A stretch of DNA of 64,000 nt, from the NCBI RefSeq assembly GCF_030540825.1, contig NZ_JAUOEO010000002.1, positions 620,001 to 684,000 of the forward strand. The letters run 5' to 3'. The notes under the pieces are model-generated. The model saw only the letters and a list, made by a program, of their open reading frames with translations. It had not been told where the DNA came from and made no database searches. The translations under genes were made by a program, and so were the position numbers. The number at the start of each line of letters is the position of its first letter. Position 1 is the first letter of the stretch. Positions 1 to 9,253 of the stretch are shown here, piece by piece. The stretch comes from Flavivirga spongiicola (lineage in GTDB: Bacteria; Bacteroidota; Bacteroidia; Flavobacteriales; Flavobacteriaceae).

Positions 1-572
1 TTTTTGAGTCCATATTCTAATGAATTCTGATTAATATTTAAAAGTTCAAACTTTTTTAATTGTTTAAAACTAGGATAGGTGGGGACCATAGCTCCCTCGT
101 TGAAAGTAAAACGTTTCGCAACTAAATTAATAACGGAAGATGCATATATGTTTAGGTTCCCAAAATGATATTCACCACGTTCGGTTGGTTTTAAATCATA
201 TTGAATTAACCTTAATTTTCGTGAAGGAATACTTTCTTTAATTTTAAAATCCCTAACTTGAAATTGTTCTGGAATTTCATCTATGATTTCTAAATAAACC
301 GAAATAGAATAGTTATTGTTAATATTTAACTTTATTTGGTTTTTATCTCCGTTTGAAAACTTGTCTGGTAATATTCTGGTAGCTTCAATTTTGTTTTTAC
401 CAATAAAAATGATTAGAAAGTCTAAAAAGAATAAAAGTACAAGTACTAATATAAAAAGCTGTGCAATGTTGAATAACAAAGGAATGAAATAACTTAGAGC
501 AAACAATACTACAATGCCGATACCAGCATAAAAAAAACGGGGTTGTATGTAGAATGGTTTAAAGAATTTCAA
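1..572 (-). CDS. DUF58 domain protein (3' part beyond window)
   Basis: The open frame runs leftward from a TTG at 570-572 to the window edge, giving about 190 residues of the N-terminal half. It shows two adjacent membrane segments (about residues 13-34 and 36-57), then a beta-rich stretch typical of the region before the DUF58/VWA-like core, including a TERGEYHFG motif. DUF58 proteins are usual partners of MoxR ATPases, and the moxR gene lies just upstream (744-1811). No ATG is available near the start, so TTG is inferred from the reading frame and the first membrane segment. The role is unproven in this family; chaperone-assisted assembly of envelope proteins is the common idea. Confidence 0.8.
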   Translation of the reverse strand, partial: MKFFKPFYIQPRFFYAGIGIVVLFALSYFIPLLFNIAQLFILVLVLLFFLDFLIIFIGKNKIEATRILPDKFSNGDKNQIKLNINNNYSISVYLEIIDEIPEQFQVRDFKIKESIPSRKLRLIQYDLKPTERGEYHFGNLNIYASSVINLVAKRFTFNEGAMVPTYPSFKQLKKFELLNINQNSLEYGLK

Positions 573-577
573 AATTT

Positions 578-626
578 GTTAAAAGTTAAAAGTTAAAAGT
601 TAAAAGTTAAAAGTTAAAAGTTAAAA
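578..626. repeat. 7-bp tandem repeat (GTTAAAA x7)
   Basis: Seven perfect head-to-tail copies of GTTAAAA lie just upstream of the DUF58 start, between it and moxR. Copy number of such a repeat can change by slippage, which would alter the moxR-DUF58 spacing. Confidence 0.95.
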
Positions 627-627
627 T

Positions 628-655
628 GAGATTCTTCACTTCGTTCAGAATGACA
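628..655. repeat. small palindromic repeat between two tandem arrays
   Basis: The stretch GATTCTTCACTTCGTTCAG plus GAATGAC forms a short hairpin (ATTCT with AGAAT, and inner GA/TTC pairing). Elements of this kind, with a similar core, are scattered in many Bacteroidota genomes. It sits between the two 7-bp tandem arrays. Confidence 0.5.
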
Positions 656-660
656 TTGTT

Positions 661-732
<72 letters not shown>

Positions 733-743
733 AACACTACTAA

Positions 744-1811
744 CTAACGTGGTATCTCAACAGTTTCAATAATTTGTTTTATAATTTGTTTGCTTGTAAC
801 ACCTTCCATTTCGCGTTCTGGTGTTACGATAACTCTATGATGTAATACAGGAATAGCAGCACGTTTTATATCCTCTGGTGTCACAAAATCACGACCAGAC
901 ATGGCTGCAAATGCTTTGCTCGATTTTAATATGGCAATAGATGCTCTTGGTGATGCACCTAAATATAAAAATTGATTACTACGTGTAGCAACAATAAGTT
1001 CTGCGATGTATTTAAGCAAATGTTTTTCTACTAGGATTTGACTTACCAAATTCTGATATTTTACAATTTGATCGCCTGTTAAGAATGATGCTAGGGCTTC
1101 TGTTTTAGATTTATCTTTTAATTCATGTTCTCTAGAGAGTATTTCTATTTCTTCATCCAAATTGGGATAATCAACATCAATTTTAAACAAAAACCGGTCT
1201 AATTGCGCTTCGGGTAATCTGTATGTCCCTTCTTGTTCCACAGGATTCTGAGTTGCCAGAACAATAAAAGGCGCATCTAGTATAAATTTATTACCATCAA
1301 TTGTAATTTGCTGTTCTTCCATAACCTCAAATAAAGCAGCTTGTGTTTTAGCAGGTGCTCTATTGATTTCGTCAATAAGAATCATGTTCGAAAAAATGGG
1401 GCCTTTTTTAAATTCGAATTCCGATTTTTTTAAGTTAAAAACTGAGGTTCCTAAAATATCACTAGGCATTAAATCTGGTGTGAATTGAATACGACTAAAG
1501 CCGACACTTAAAGATTTTGCTAATAGTTTTGCCGTGACGGTTTTTGCAACGCCGGGTACACCTTCTATGAGAGAATGTCCTTTAGCTAAAAGCGATGCAA
1601 TAAGCATATCTATCATATCCTTTTGGCCAACAATAATTTTTCCAACTTCCTGTTTTATTTTATTGACACTTTGTTGAAGTTCAGATAAATCTAAACGATT
1701 TTGAAATTGTAGATTATTGGTGTCTTCCAAGGCACTACTATCAATCGATGATATAGTGTCCGATTTTGGTAAAAAATCTTGTTGGTCTTGAGATTCTCTA
1801 TTTTCGTCCAT
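744..1811 (-). CDS. MoxR-family AAA+ ATPase
   Basis: A 355-residue protein with Walker A GVPGVAKT (residues 84-91), Walker B MILIDEIN (143-150) and the MoxR-type [11 protein letters not shown] and LPEAQLDRF stretches. The first 45 residues are a variable extension. Length fits the family. MoxR ATPases act as chaperone-like factors for protein-complex assembly or cofactor insertion, usually beside DUF58/VWA genes as here. The start lies 3 nt after the DUF4350 stop, so it is translated within the operon SpoIIM-DUF4129-DUF4350-MoxR-DUF58. Client proteins are unknown. Confidence 0.95.
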   Translation of the reverse strand: MDENRESQDQQDFLPKSDTISSIDSSALEDTNNLQFQNRLDLSELQQSVNKIKQEVGKIIVGQKDMIDMLIASLLAKGHSLIEGVPGVAKTVTAKLLAKSLSVGFSRIQFTPDLMPSDILGTSVFNLKKSEFEFKKGPIFSNMILIDEINRAPAKTQAALFEVMEEQQITIDGNKFILDAPFIVLATQNPVEQEGTYRLPEAQLDRFLFKIDVDYPNLDEEIEILSREHELKDKSKTEALASFLTGDQIVKYQNLVSQILVEKHLLKYIAELIVATRSNQFLYLGASPRASIAILKSSKAFAAMSGRDFVTPEDIKRAAIPVLHHRVIVTPEREMEGVTSKQIIKQIIETVEIPR

Positions 1812-1813
1812 AA

Positions 1814-3019
1814 TTATGTAGTGTAAAAAGCTTCAATATGCTTATTTAATTTGATTAGGTTTTCTTCAAAAAATTCATTTTTTGATCTTAACCAATTAAT
1901 ATAGTTGATTAATTTTTTAACATCTTCTTTTTTCTTGCCGGTTTTTGCCGCCAGCTTTACTATAAATTCATCATTTAATGTTGACGTGTCTAAATTAAAA
2001 TCCGTCCGTATTTTTTCTAAAAAATACGTTATTTTTTTATCAATTAAGTTTTTATGATCCTGAATGTCAAAATATAAATTAGATACGGTTTTAACGAAAG
2101 CTATAGTAGTATTTTGAAGTGGTTTTATAATTTTTATAATACGCTGTCTGCGTTTTGCATTAAATATCATAAATAGAATCCCAAAAATGACGGCAGTATA
2201 CCAAGCCCATCTAAAAGATAACTGTTCCAGAAACCAACTTAAGTTAGATTCTTTTTCAACATCACCATCATAGCCTGTTTGTATTTTTGTATACGAATCA
2301 AAATACACATTACTTTCGGGTAAATAAGAAACTAAACCCTCAACATATTTGTACCTGTCTTCTTTTAAAAGGTTATAATTTGTAAAAGCTTTTGGTTCGA
2401 GGTGCAAGTAGATGTTTCCATCTCCAAAAGGGACTTGAATAAAGTTAACATGCTTATAATCAATTTTAGAATACCCTAGTATATTATAGTTTATGGTATC
2501 GAAGCGAGAAAAATAACTATCCCCCTTGTTTTTATCTATAATCGTACTTTCTACGTCAATATACTTAAGCGATTGATATGAAATACTATCCTTTTCATTT
2601 TGAATATAGTCAATATCGATATCTAGAGTATCATGAATTTTTTGAGAAAAGTAATAATCGGATATAAACAATGTATTACCTGCATCAACAAAATTTAATA
2701 ATTCATCTACCGAATCATTTTCTAAATAATCGGAATTTCCAATAATTATATAACTCCCCTCTGCGACATGCTCGCCATAACCATCTTCAGAATTAGCCCT
2801 TAAATAGCTGGCCGGTTGATGGAAAACCGTTCTAACTTTAAAATCTTTAAACAGGTTTGGTAGTTCCTTATAGAATATATTAACCCCATAGGGTTTATTG
2901 CTTTTTTCATTAAAAGATTCTTCCCAATCAACTGTTTTAGTTCTTTTAACGCCAACTACCACAGCAGCAGTAACTACCAAGGCAACTATTATAATAAGTA
3001 TAGGTAAAATTTTCTTCAT
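1814..3019 (-). CDS. DUF4350 domain membrane protein
   Basis: A 401-residue protein with an N-terminal membrane anchor (about 5-24), a long extracytoplasmic domain and a second membrane segment (about 268-287) followed by a basic cytoplasmic tail. The domain contains the GSYIIIGNSDYL and GNTLFISDYYF stretches expected for DUF4350, a fold like the periplasmic part of ABC-associated gliding proteins. It overlaps the DUF4129 gene by one base and sits 3 nt before moxR, so the genes are co-translated. The molecular function is not known; the context suggests envelope assembly with MoxR and DUF58. Confidence 0.8.
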   Translation of the reverse strand: MKKILPILIIIVALVVTAAVVVGVKRTKTVDWEESFNEKSNKPYGVNIFYKELPNLFKDFKVRTVFHQPASYLRANSEDGYGEHVAEGSYIIIGNSDYLENDSVDELLNFVDAGNTLFISDYYFSQKIHDTLDIDIDYIQNEKDSISYQSLKYIDVESTIIDKNKGDSYFSRFDTINYNILGYSKIDYKHVNFIQVPFGDGNIYLHLEPKAFTNYNLLKEDRYKYVEGLVSYLPESNVYFDSYTKIQTGYDGDVEKESNLSWFLEQLSFRWAWYTAVIFGILFMIFNAKRRQRIIKIIKPLQNTTIAFVKTVSNLYFDIQDHKNLIDKKITYFLEKIRTDFNLDTSTLNDEFIVKLAAKTGKKKEDVKKLINYINWLRSKNEFFEENLIKLNKHIEAFYTT

Positions 3020-3744
3020 TATTTTACCAGATTTAGAAACGTTAGAAAATTACTCTTGGCCTTGTTATATTGCTCTATATTTAATGAGAATTTACCATAC
3101 CAGATATAATTATATAAATAAGAAGTATATGCAAATTTCTCACTAAAAGGTTTCTCGTTTATTTCGTTTAAATATTCACTATTTGTTTTATCGTCTTCAA
3201 ATTTTATATAGTTTTTTAAACTAAGCGTTTTTAAAACTAAAAGATAATAATACCTAATAGCTAACCTATAATTATCATTATTTTCAGCATTTTTTATTAG
3301 AGTATGTATATCTGCATGCTCAATATTTTCTGCGGTTATGTTTTCATAATTATTTAGCGTTTCATTTTTTCTTGAAGAAAATAATCCTGAACCACCTTCA
3401 TTTAGTAATATATAAACCAGATAAGCAACAGCAATGCCAATAGCGAGATAAAATAACCAACCTAAAGGACCAAAGTTTATAGTGATATCATCTGTATTAT
3501 TTTTTTCTTTTTGCCTTAGTTTTCCACTTTTATAATCTTCATATTTACCAGAACCCATTGGGGTTTCAGTTACTATTTTTTTCCCTTCATAATTGTATTT
3601 ATCACTAGAATACCGCTCTTTAAAATCTTCATCAAATACCCTTATTTGTTCAGGCTCTTGTAGTGTGTTAGAGCTAAAAACAGTTTGATAGCAGCAAACC
3701 ATAATAGATAAAAAAAAGATTATATGTAATCTATTTATTTTCAA
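3019..3744 (-). CDS. DUF4129 domain membrane protein
   Basis: 241 residues: a signal peptide (about 1-24), a linker, one membrane segment (about 96-116) and a C-terminal helical domain rich in YYYLLVLKTLS-like and NSEYLNEI stretches, which matches the DUF4129 C-terminal domain. It overlaps SpoIIM by 4 nt at its start and the DUF4350 gene by 1 nt at its end. DUF4129 proteins are regular members of MoxR/DUF58 operons and some are fused to transglutaminase domains; this one is not. Function unknown beyond this association. Confidence 0.75.
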   Translation of the reverse strand: MKINRLHIIFFLSIMVCCYQTVFSSNTLQEPEQIRVFDEDFKERYSSDKYNYEGKKIVTETPMGSGKYEDYKSGKLRQKEKNNTDDITINFGPLGWLFYLAIGIAVAYLVYILLNEGGSGLFSSRKNETLNNYENITAENIEHADIHTLIKNAENNDNYRLAIRYYYLLVLKTLSLKNYIKFEDDKTNSEYLNEINEKPFSEKFAYTSYLYNYIWYGKFSLNIEQYNKAKSNFLTFLNLVK

Positions 3745-4730
3745 TTATGAGACGGACTTATGATTTGGGGTTGAGTGATTTGCTTCTGAATTTTAAAAGG
3801 ATAAATTAAATAATAATAGCTAATAATACTTAATGTAATTAATATGATACCAGTCGATAGCCAATTAGGCATAATATTAGAATATCGTGTGATAAAGCCT
3901 TCTAGAAATCCAGCAGAAAAAGTAAAAGGAAAAGTACTAATTAATATTTTAATACCAGTTTTAGCTCCTTGTTTAAATGATGTATATCTGGAATGTGTTG
4001 CAGGAAATAAAATACTGGCGCCTAAAATAAGCCCAGCAGCAGCTTCAATAACTATAGCAAAAATTTCCATGGCTCCGTGTATCCAAATGCCGCGAACACT
4101 TTCCCATAAAACGCCTTTCTCATAAAAGAAATATTGAAACGATCCCAACATGATGCAATTTTTAAACATGATGTAAAGTGTTCCGATTCCTAAAAAAACA
4201 CCTAAAACAAAAGCGATAATACCAACGCGTAGATTATTTATGGTAATACCAATAAAACTTCCCCAGTTACTGCCACTTTTATAAACGGCTACAGGGTCTC
4301 CAGCTTCAATATTTTCTAAAGACATGTTTACATAATTATCTCCCAATACAGAACGAACAAATTCCCCGTCATTAGCAGCAGAAATAACCCCAATAAAAGT
4401 AAATGCAAAAAATACAACAAACGCGATGTAAATAAATTTTCGGTATTGATAACAAATTAGAGGAACTTCAGTTTTCCAAAACCCAAAAATCCTATTAGTG
4501 TCTTCTCGCTTTGTTTTATAAATTTTTTGAAAAGCTTTGGCCGCTAGTTGATTAAGATATAGAATAACCTTGCTTTTAGGATAATAGGTTTGTGCATATG
4601 CTAAATCATTTATTAAGTGTATGTATTGTGATGCAAGTTCATCGGGGTCTTCAAAGTCATTATTAAAGACAGCTCTTTCAAAACTTAACCATTTTTCTTT
4701 ATTTTGCTTGATAAATGAAACTTCCCTCAT
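3741..4730 (-). CDS. Stage II sporulation protein M (SpoIIM) family membrane protein
   Basis: 329 residues with a soluble N-terminal part (about 1-100) and five or six membrane segments. The glycine-rich NNLRVGIIAFVLGVFLGIGT and HGAMEIFAIVIEAAAGL stretches are typical of SpoIIM-like proteins. The organism is not a spore former; in Bacteroidota this family belongs to the MoxR/RDD cluster. It is the first gene of the leftward operon, and its start faces the RDD gene 24 bp away, so the two transcripts diverge from a very short region. Confidence 0.88.
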   Translation of the reverse strand: MREVSFIKQNKEKWLSFERAVFNNDFEDPDELASQYIHLINDLAYAQTYYPKSKVILYLNQLAAKAFQKIYKTKREDTNRIFGFWKTEVPLICYQYRKFIYIAFVVFFAFTFIGVISAANDGEFVRSVLGDNYVNMSLENIEAGDPVAVYKSGSNWGSFIGITINNLRVGIIAFVLGVFLGIGTLYIMFKNCIMLGSFQYFFYEKGVLWESVRGIWIHGAMEIFAIVIEAAAGLILGASILFPATHSRYTSFKQGAKTGIKILISTFPFTFSAGFLEGFITRYSNIMPNWLSTGIILITLSIISYYYLIYPFKIQKQITQPQIISPSHN

Positions 4731-4754
4731 ATATTTGATAAATTAAAATATAAA

Positions 4755-5474
4755 ATGTCAGAGTTACAAATTAACACGACCCAAAATGTAAAAATAACGT
4801 TCAATGCTGCAGGTGGTGGAGAAAGATTGTTAGCATTTATCCTTGATACGGTCATTAAAATTGGATATTTACTAATCTTAAATAAAATATTTGGTGTTTT
4901 TGAGGGGATGGACGAATGGTCTCAAATTGGTATTAATACGATTTTAAGTTTTCCCGTGATGTTTTATACTTTGGCTTTAGAGTCTTTTTTTCAAGGACAA
5001 ACCATTGGCAAGCGTGCTCTTAAAATTAGAGTTGTGAAAATTGATGGGTATCAGGCATCCCTGTCCGATTATGTAGTGCGTTGGTTTTTTAGAATTGTTG
5101 ATGTTTATATTTTTGGATTAGGCTTTTTCGTGATGCTGTCTAATAAAAAGACGCAAAGATTAGGAGATATGGCAGCAGGAACCGCTGTAATTGCATTAAA
5201 AGATCATGTGAATATTAGTCATACTATTTTAGAGAATTTAAAACAAGACTATAAACCCACTTACCCTAACGTGATTAAATTGTCTGATAATGATGCACGT
5301 ATTATAAAAGATACGTTTGTTAATGCAAGGGCTGCAAAAGACTATCAAACATTAATAAAGTTAAGGACAAAAATAATAGAAGTGGCAGGTATAAAAGAGG
5401 TAAAACAAGCAAATGACATTCAGTTTATTGATGTTATTTTAAAAGATTATAATTTTTACACCCAAGATATGTAA
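4755..5474 (+). CDS. RDD family membrane protein
   Basis: 239 residues. The GGGERLLAFILDT start of the first membrane helix carries the Arg and Asp of the RDD family. A second helix is followed by GQTIGKRALKIRVV, a third region by QRLGDMAAGTAVI. The C-terminal 90 residues are soluble and helical. RDD proteins are thought to be small-molecule or ion transporters, but the role is unproven here. It is divergent from the SpoIIM gene, an arrangement conserved with MoxR clusters, suggesting a shared function. Confidence 0.88.
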   Translation: MSELQINTTQNVKITFNAAGGGERLLAFILDTVIKIGYLLILNKIFGVFEGMDEWSQIGINTILSFPVMFYTLALESFFQGQTIGKRALKIRVVKIDGYQASLSDYVVRWFFRIVDVYIFGLGFFVMLSNKKTQRLGDMAAGTAVIALKDHVNISHTILENLKQDYKPTYPNVIKLSDNDARIIKDTFVNARAAKDYQTLIKLRTKIIEVAGIKEVKQANDIQFIDVILKDYNFYTQDM

Positions 5475-5520
5475 GCAGAGAACCACTTTTTCTTTTTCAG
5501 AAAAAATGTGTGAATCGCTT

Positions 5521-5541
5521 ACCCTACGAGCAGTCGTAGGG
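5521..5541. repeat. perfect hairpin ACCCTACGA-GCAG-TCGTAGGGT region
   Basis: A 9-bp perfect stem with a 3-4 nt loop lies between the RDD gene and the next gene. It is framed by two similar copies of AGAACCACTTTTT...AGAAAAA (about 5479-5510 and 5567-5592). No T-run follows, so it is not a clear terminator. Confidence 0.55.
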
Positions 5542-5622
5542 TCTTAAGAAGGGAATTGTGATAGAGAAGAACCACTTTTTTTAGAAAAAGTGAACAAATT
5601 AGAAACTCAAATTAAAAATAGT

Positions 5623-6225
5623 ATGTTTTATACCATAGATATTTTAGGAACCATTGCTTTTGCCATTTCCGGTGTATTGGTGGCAATGAATAAAAAAATG
5701 GATTTATTCGGAATTCTGATTATTGGATTTGTTACAGCTGTTGGTGGGGGGACACTTCGAGATTTACTTATTGGTAATGCTCCCGTAAGTTGGATGAAAG
5801 ACATCACATATACCTATGTTATTATAGCATCTGCGGTTTTTGCGATCCTTTTTAGGAGTAAAATTAACTATCTAAGGACTTCTCTGTTTTTGTTTGATAC
5901 TATTGGTATTGGTTTATATACTTTAGTAGGCATTGAAAAAGGATTGAATGCAGAGTTACACCCCATTATTTGTATTGCCCTAGGAACTATGACAGCTAGT
6001 TTTGGAGGAGTTATACGTGATATTTTATGTAATGAAATCCCTGTAATTTTTAGAAAAGAAATTTATGCTACTGCTTGCATACTTGGAGGTATAACTTATT
6101 TTTTATTAAGAGAACTACCAATAGAGAACAATATTATTTTTATAATAGCAGGAATTGTTGTGATCGTAGTCAGGTTATTAGCAGTGAAATTTAAAATAGC
6201 ATTGCCAACAATTTATAAAGAATGA
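5623..6225 (+). CDS. TRIC-type channel / UPF0126 family membrane protein
   Basis: About 200 residues with seven membrane helices built as two similar three-helix halves. Each half carries a glycine-rich turn: AVGGGTLRDLLIG and SFGGVIRDILCNE. This pattern belongs to the bacterial trimeric intracellular cation channel (UPF0126) family. A GTG at 5590 would add 11 residues, but it lies inside an imperfect palindrome that is repeated upstream, so the ATG at 5623, directly before the first helix, is preferred. Substrate in this organism is not known; some relatives have been linked to glycine or cation movement. Confidence 0.85.
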   Translation: MFYTIDILGTIAFAISGVLVAMNKKMDLFGILIIGFVTAVGGGTLRDLLIGNAPVSWMKDITYTYVIIASAVFAILFRSKINYLRTSLFLFDTIGIGLYTLVGIEKGLNAELHPIICIALGTMTASFGGVIRDILCNEIPVIFRKEIYATACILGGITYFLLRELPIENNIIFIIAGIVVIVVRLLAVKFKIALPTIYKE

Positions 6226-6229
6226 TTTA

Positions 6230-6590
6230 TTCAGTGAGCAGTAAGCAGTGATCAATAAACAGTGTTCAGCAAGCAGTGCGTAGTGGGCATTTTAATAGTA
6301 AAGTATTTTACTTTGTGTCTTTGCGTCTTAGCGAGATAATTAAGTGATTTATTAAGAGATCAATCATCAGTATTCAGTGTTCAGTAAGCAGTGTGTGGTG
6401 GGCATTTTAATAGTAAGGTATTTTACTTTGTGTCTTTGCGTCTTTACGAGATTATTAAGAGAACAGTATTCAGTAAGCAGTGTTCAGTAAACAGTATTCA
6501 GTGTTCAGTAAGCAGTGTGTAGTGGGCAGTTTAATAGTAAAATATTTTACTTTGTGTCTTTGCGCCTTTGCGAGATTATTAAGCGATTTT
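6230..6590. repeat. gene-free stretch with three degenerate 90-bp repeats
   Basis: Three copies of a unit (about 6253-6345, 6376-6460 and 6490-6583) share TTTAATAGTAAAGTATTTTA followed by CTTTGTGTCTTTGCG and a GCGAGATTATTAAG end, separated by runs built from CAGTGTTCAGTAAGCAGTG. No open frame is supported. It lies between two convergent genes. Confidence 0.85.
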
Positions 6591-6591
6591 T

Positions 6592-7296
6592 CTATTCAAT
6601 AATCTCAACATTTCTAATATAAATATTTTTATCAGGCCAATCACCATCATCGGTTTCAACAGCAGCAATTTTATCAACGACATTCATCCCTCTTATTACT
6701 TTACCAAAAATAGTATAGTCACCATCTAAAAAATGGGCACCACCTTTTTGTTGTACAATAAAAAACTCAAAAGGAGATGCTAATTTATAAGGGTTATTAA
6801 TGTCACTACTAGGCATTGATACAACGCCTCTGTTATGTTTAAATCCACGTTTTGTATCAGGCGGTAATAGGTATCTTCCAATATGAGCACGTTTCCTAGC
6901 CGTTTTTTTGTCATCGCTATTGCCAGCTTGAACTATGTAGTTATTAATAACTCTATAAAACTGTGTATCGTTAAAATATTTCTGTTTTGTTAAGAAAATG
7001 AAGTTAGAACGATGAAATTTTGTTTCGTTAAATAATAATATGTCAATAGTTCCAAAATCTGTAGTAATGCGTACTTTATTTTCTTTATGATGTTTGTCAT
7101 AATCCAGAAAAAAGGCCATAGCACTTTTTGAATTTAACTTAGGGAATTCTCTTTCAGGTACTTTAATTGTGTCTTTTGTAATTTCTTTTTTCTTCTTTTT
7201 AGTTACTGTAGTTTCGGGAATAATTTTCTTTTTAGTTTGTTTATCTTCACAATTCAGAAATAAAAAAAATAGACATAAAAGAAATACAAGTCTCAT
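6592..7296 (-). CDS. Cyclophilin-type peptidyl-prolyl isomerase, lipoprotein
   Basis: 234 residues. A short signal peptide ends in the lipobox LFLNC (Cys at about 16), so the protein should be membrane-anchored outside the cytoplasm. A basic linker leads to a cyclophilin domain (about 55-232) with TQFYRVINNYIVQAGN and the GGAHFLDGDYTIFGKVIRGM motif. Cyclophilins catalyse cis-trans isomerisation of X-Pro bonds and help exported proteins fold. The gene is divergent from the Nudix gene with 4 bp between starts. Confidence 0.93.
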   Translation of the reverse strand: MRLVFLLCLFFLFLNCEDKQTKKKIIPETTVTKKKKKEITKDTIKVPEREFPKLNSKSAMAFFLDYDKHHKENKVRITTDFGTIDILLFNETKFHRSNFIFLTKQKYFNDTQFYRVINNYIVQAGNSDDKKTARKRAHIGRYLLPPDTKRGFKHNRGVVSMPSSDINNPYKLASPFEFFIVQQKGGAHFLDGDYTIFGKVIRGMNVVDKIAAVETDDGDWPDKNIYIRNVEIIE

Positions 7297-7300
7297 AGAT

Positions 7301-7942
7301 ATGAATTTTGATGAATTTTTAAAATTAACTTCAAAAATAAAGAATATAACACTTCCAGCCGAATCGTCTCACTTTAAAATGGTTCCGCCTTTTCGAAGAG
7401 ACCTTATGGAAAAACAAAAAGAGGCTATAAAAAAGGCAAAAAAGGCAGGAGTATTGGCGTTGTTTTACCCAGACATAAATAAACAGACGAAATTTGTTCT
7501 CATTTTAAGAAAAACATATAAAGGTGTGCATTCAGCACAAGTTGCATTTCCCGGAGGGAAGTTAGAAAAACAAGATACTTCGTTAAAAGTAGCTGCGGTA
7601 AGAGAAACGTTTGAAGAAGTTGGTGTACCTATAGACACTATAAAAGTCATCCGAAAATTATCTCAAGTTTATATTCCACCTAGTAATTTTTATGTGCAGC
7701 CTTTTTTTGGGATTACTAAGCATACACCAAGTTTTATTAAACAAGATGACGAGGTGGAAACCATTATTGAAATTGATTTACAACACTTGTTAGACGACGG
7801 TATAATAATAACTAAAAAAGTATCAACTTCGTATAGTGTTGAAGTTGAGGTTCCTGCATTTAAATTAAATGGTTATGTTGTTTGGGGAGCAACCGCAATG
7901 ATGCTAAGTGAAATGAAAGACTTGTTAAAACCATTCATGTAG
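7301..7942 (+). CDS. Nudix hydrolase, probable CoA pyrophosphatase
   Basis: 213 residues from the ATG at 7301; a longer frame back to 7169 would overlap the divergent cyclophilin gene and encode only its antisense. The Nudix box GGKLEKQDTSLKVAAVRETF plus EEVGV fits GX5EX7REUXEEXGU. Upstream, FPGG and the VLLILRK-like strand, and the general layout, resemble the NudL/CoAse group that cleaves CoA to phosphopantetheine and 3',5'-ADP. The exact substrate is inferred from family resemblance. Confidence 0.85.
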   Translation: MNFDEFLKLTSKIKNITLPAESSHFKMVPPFRRDLMEKQKEAIKKAKKAGVLALFYPDINKQTKFVLILRKTYKGVHSAQVAFPGGKLEKQDTSLKVAAVRETFEEVGVPIDTIKVIRKLSQVYIPPSNFYVQPFFGITKHTPSFIKQDDEVETIIEIDLQHLLDDGIIITKKVSTSYSVEVEVPAFKLNGYVVWGATAMMLSEMKDLLKPFM

Positions 7943-7956
7943 TTTAATAGATTTGT

Positions 7957-7964
7957 TACTTTTG
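7957..7964 (+). promoter_or_regulatory. possible -7 box (TACTTTTG) for the acyltransferase gene
   Basis: The octamer matches the Bacteroidota consensus TAnnTTTG and lies 31 bp before the ATG at 7996. No good -33 element was seen, so this is tentative. Confidence 0.35.
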
Positions 7965-7995
7965 CAATTAACCAACCAATTTTGACGCGTGATTT

Positions 7996-8793
7996 ATGGG
8001 ATTGTTTAAAAGAAATCCATTCGGACATATATTATTTTTAAAAAAATGGCTTATTAGAATTTTAGGCACGTTAACTCATAGCCGTTTTAGAGGGTTTAAT
8101 GAGCTACAAATAGAAGGCTCCGAAATTATTAAAAACTTACCAGATACTAATGTATTGTTTATTTCGAATCATCAAACTTACTTTGCTGATGTTGTGTCTA
8201 TGTTTCATGTCTTTAATGCAAGCTTAAGTGGACGTGTAGACTCTATAAAAAATGTGGGGTATTTGTGGAACCCTAAGTTGAATATCTATTATGTAGCAGC
8301 CAAAGAAACCATGAAAGCGGGATTGCTACCTAAAATATTAGCTTATGTAGGGTCTATTAGTATTGAACGTACATGGAGGTCTGAAGGACAAGATGTGAAT
8401 AGGCAAGTTAAGATGAGCGATATTTCAAGTATAGGAAAGGCCCTAGATGATGGTTGGGTTATTACATTTCCTCAAGGTACAACAACACCTTTTAAGCCTA
8501 TAAGAAAAGGAACAGCTCACATTATTAAGCGGTACAAACCTATTGTAGTTCCCATTGTTATTGATGGATTTAGGCGCTCTTTTGATAAAAAAGGATTGCG
8601 TATTAAAAAGAAGAATATTTTACAATCATTTGAAATCAAAGCACCTTTAGAGATCGACTACGATAATGAAAGTACAGATGATATTGTAAAAAAAATCGAA
8701 TATGCTATCGAGCAACATCCGTCTTTTTTAAAAGTGATACCCCAAAAAGAATTAGAAGCTCTTGAAGAACTCAACAAAAAACGTGAGTGGTAA
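7996..8793 (+). CDS. 1-acyl-sn-glycerol-3-phosphate acyltransferase (PlsC-like)
   Basis: 265 residues. The acyltransferase motif I is SNHQTYFAD (about residues 56-64); it has five rather than the usual four residues between His and Asp. Motif III is FPQGTTTPFKPIRKG, with Gln where PlsC has FPEGT. Such a variant set recurs in a Bacteroidota group of the family, so the gene is probably intact. It should acylate lysophosphatidate or a related lipid at the inner membrane, but the altered motifs leave the acceptor open. Confidence 0.82.
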   Translation: MGLFKRNPFGHILFLKKWLIRILGTLTHSRFRGFNELQIEGSEIIKNLPDTNVLFISNHQTYFADVVSMFHVFNASLSGRVDSIKNVGYLWNPKLNIYYVAAKETMKAGLLPKILAYVGSISIERTWRSEGQDVNRQVKMSDISSIGKALDDGWVITFPQGTTTPFKPIRKGTAHIIKRYKPIVVPIVIDGFRRSFDKKGLRIKKKNILQSFEIKAPLEIDYDNESTDDIVKKIEYAIEQHPSFLKVIPQKELEALEELNKKREW

Positions 8794-9253
8794 TACTAAA
8801 TTTATTGGTCTCAAATTTAGTTAAAGCTGCGTACTTTAGTTGATTTCGCTTTCAGCTCCAAAAAATCTTTCTGCCACGAATTTCACAAATTCATTATTGT
8901 GAATTCTCAAATGATATCCCTCATTTCACGAAGCAGACTTTCAATCAGCCAAATAAACCTATAGATTTTTAGTCTACAGTAGTTTAGTTTTCTAGAGAAG
9001 AAAAAGTAGTTTGTTCTAATGATGTTCCTTTGAATTTAAAAAAAGAAAAGGCATAAAGGGTAGTACTCCTTTTATGGTCACGTTTAATAATAGGTCTGGT
9101 AGATACTTCTGGGTTTGCATAGTATGTCGATTAATAGATTTGTTGAAAATATAAAAAGAATGATTTAACCTGTGTTAATCGTTTTTAATCTAATTTTATT
9201 TACGCTTATTTAATTTATAGATACATTGGGTCATTATAACTTAAAAGGGGATT
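8794..9253. other. gene-free stretch, 460 bp
   Basis: No supported open frame, RNA or strong hairpin was found. It is AT-rich and lies between two genes read rightward, so it should hold the terminator of the acyltransferase gene and the promoter of the DUF849 gene; neither is obvious. Confidence 0.5.

Noticed and set aside
7169..7300. N-terminal extension of the Nudix gene
   Set aside because: It overlaps the divergent cyclophilin gene and reads as the antisense of its signal peptide region; the ATG at 7301 gives a complete Nudix protein.
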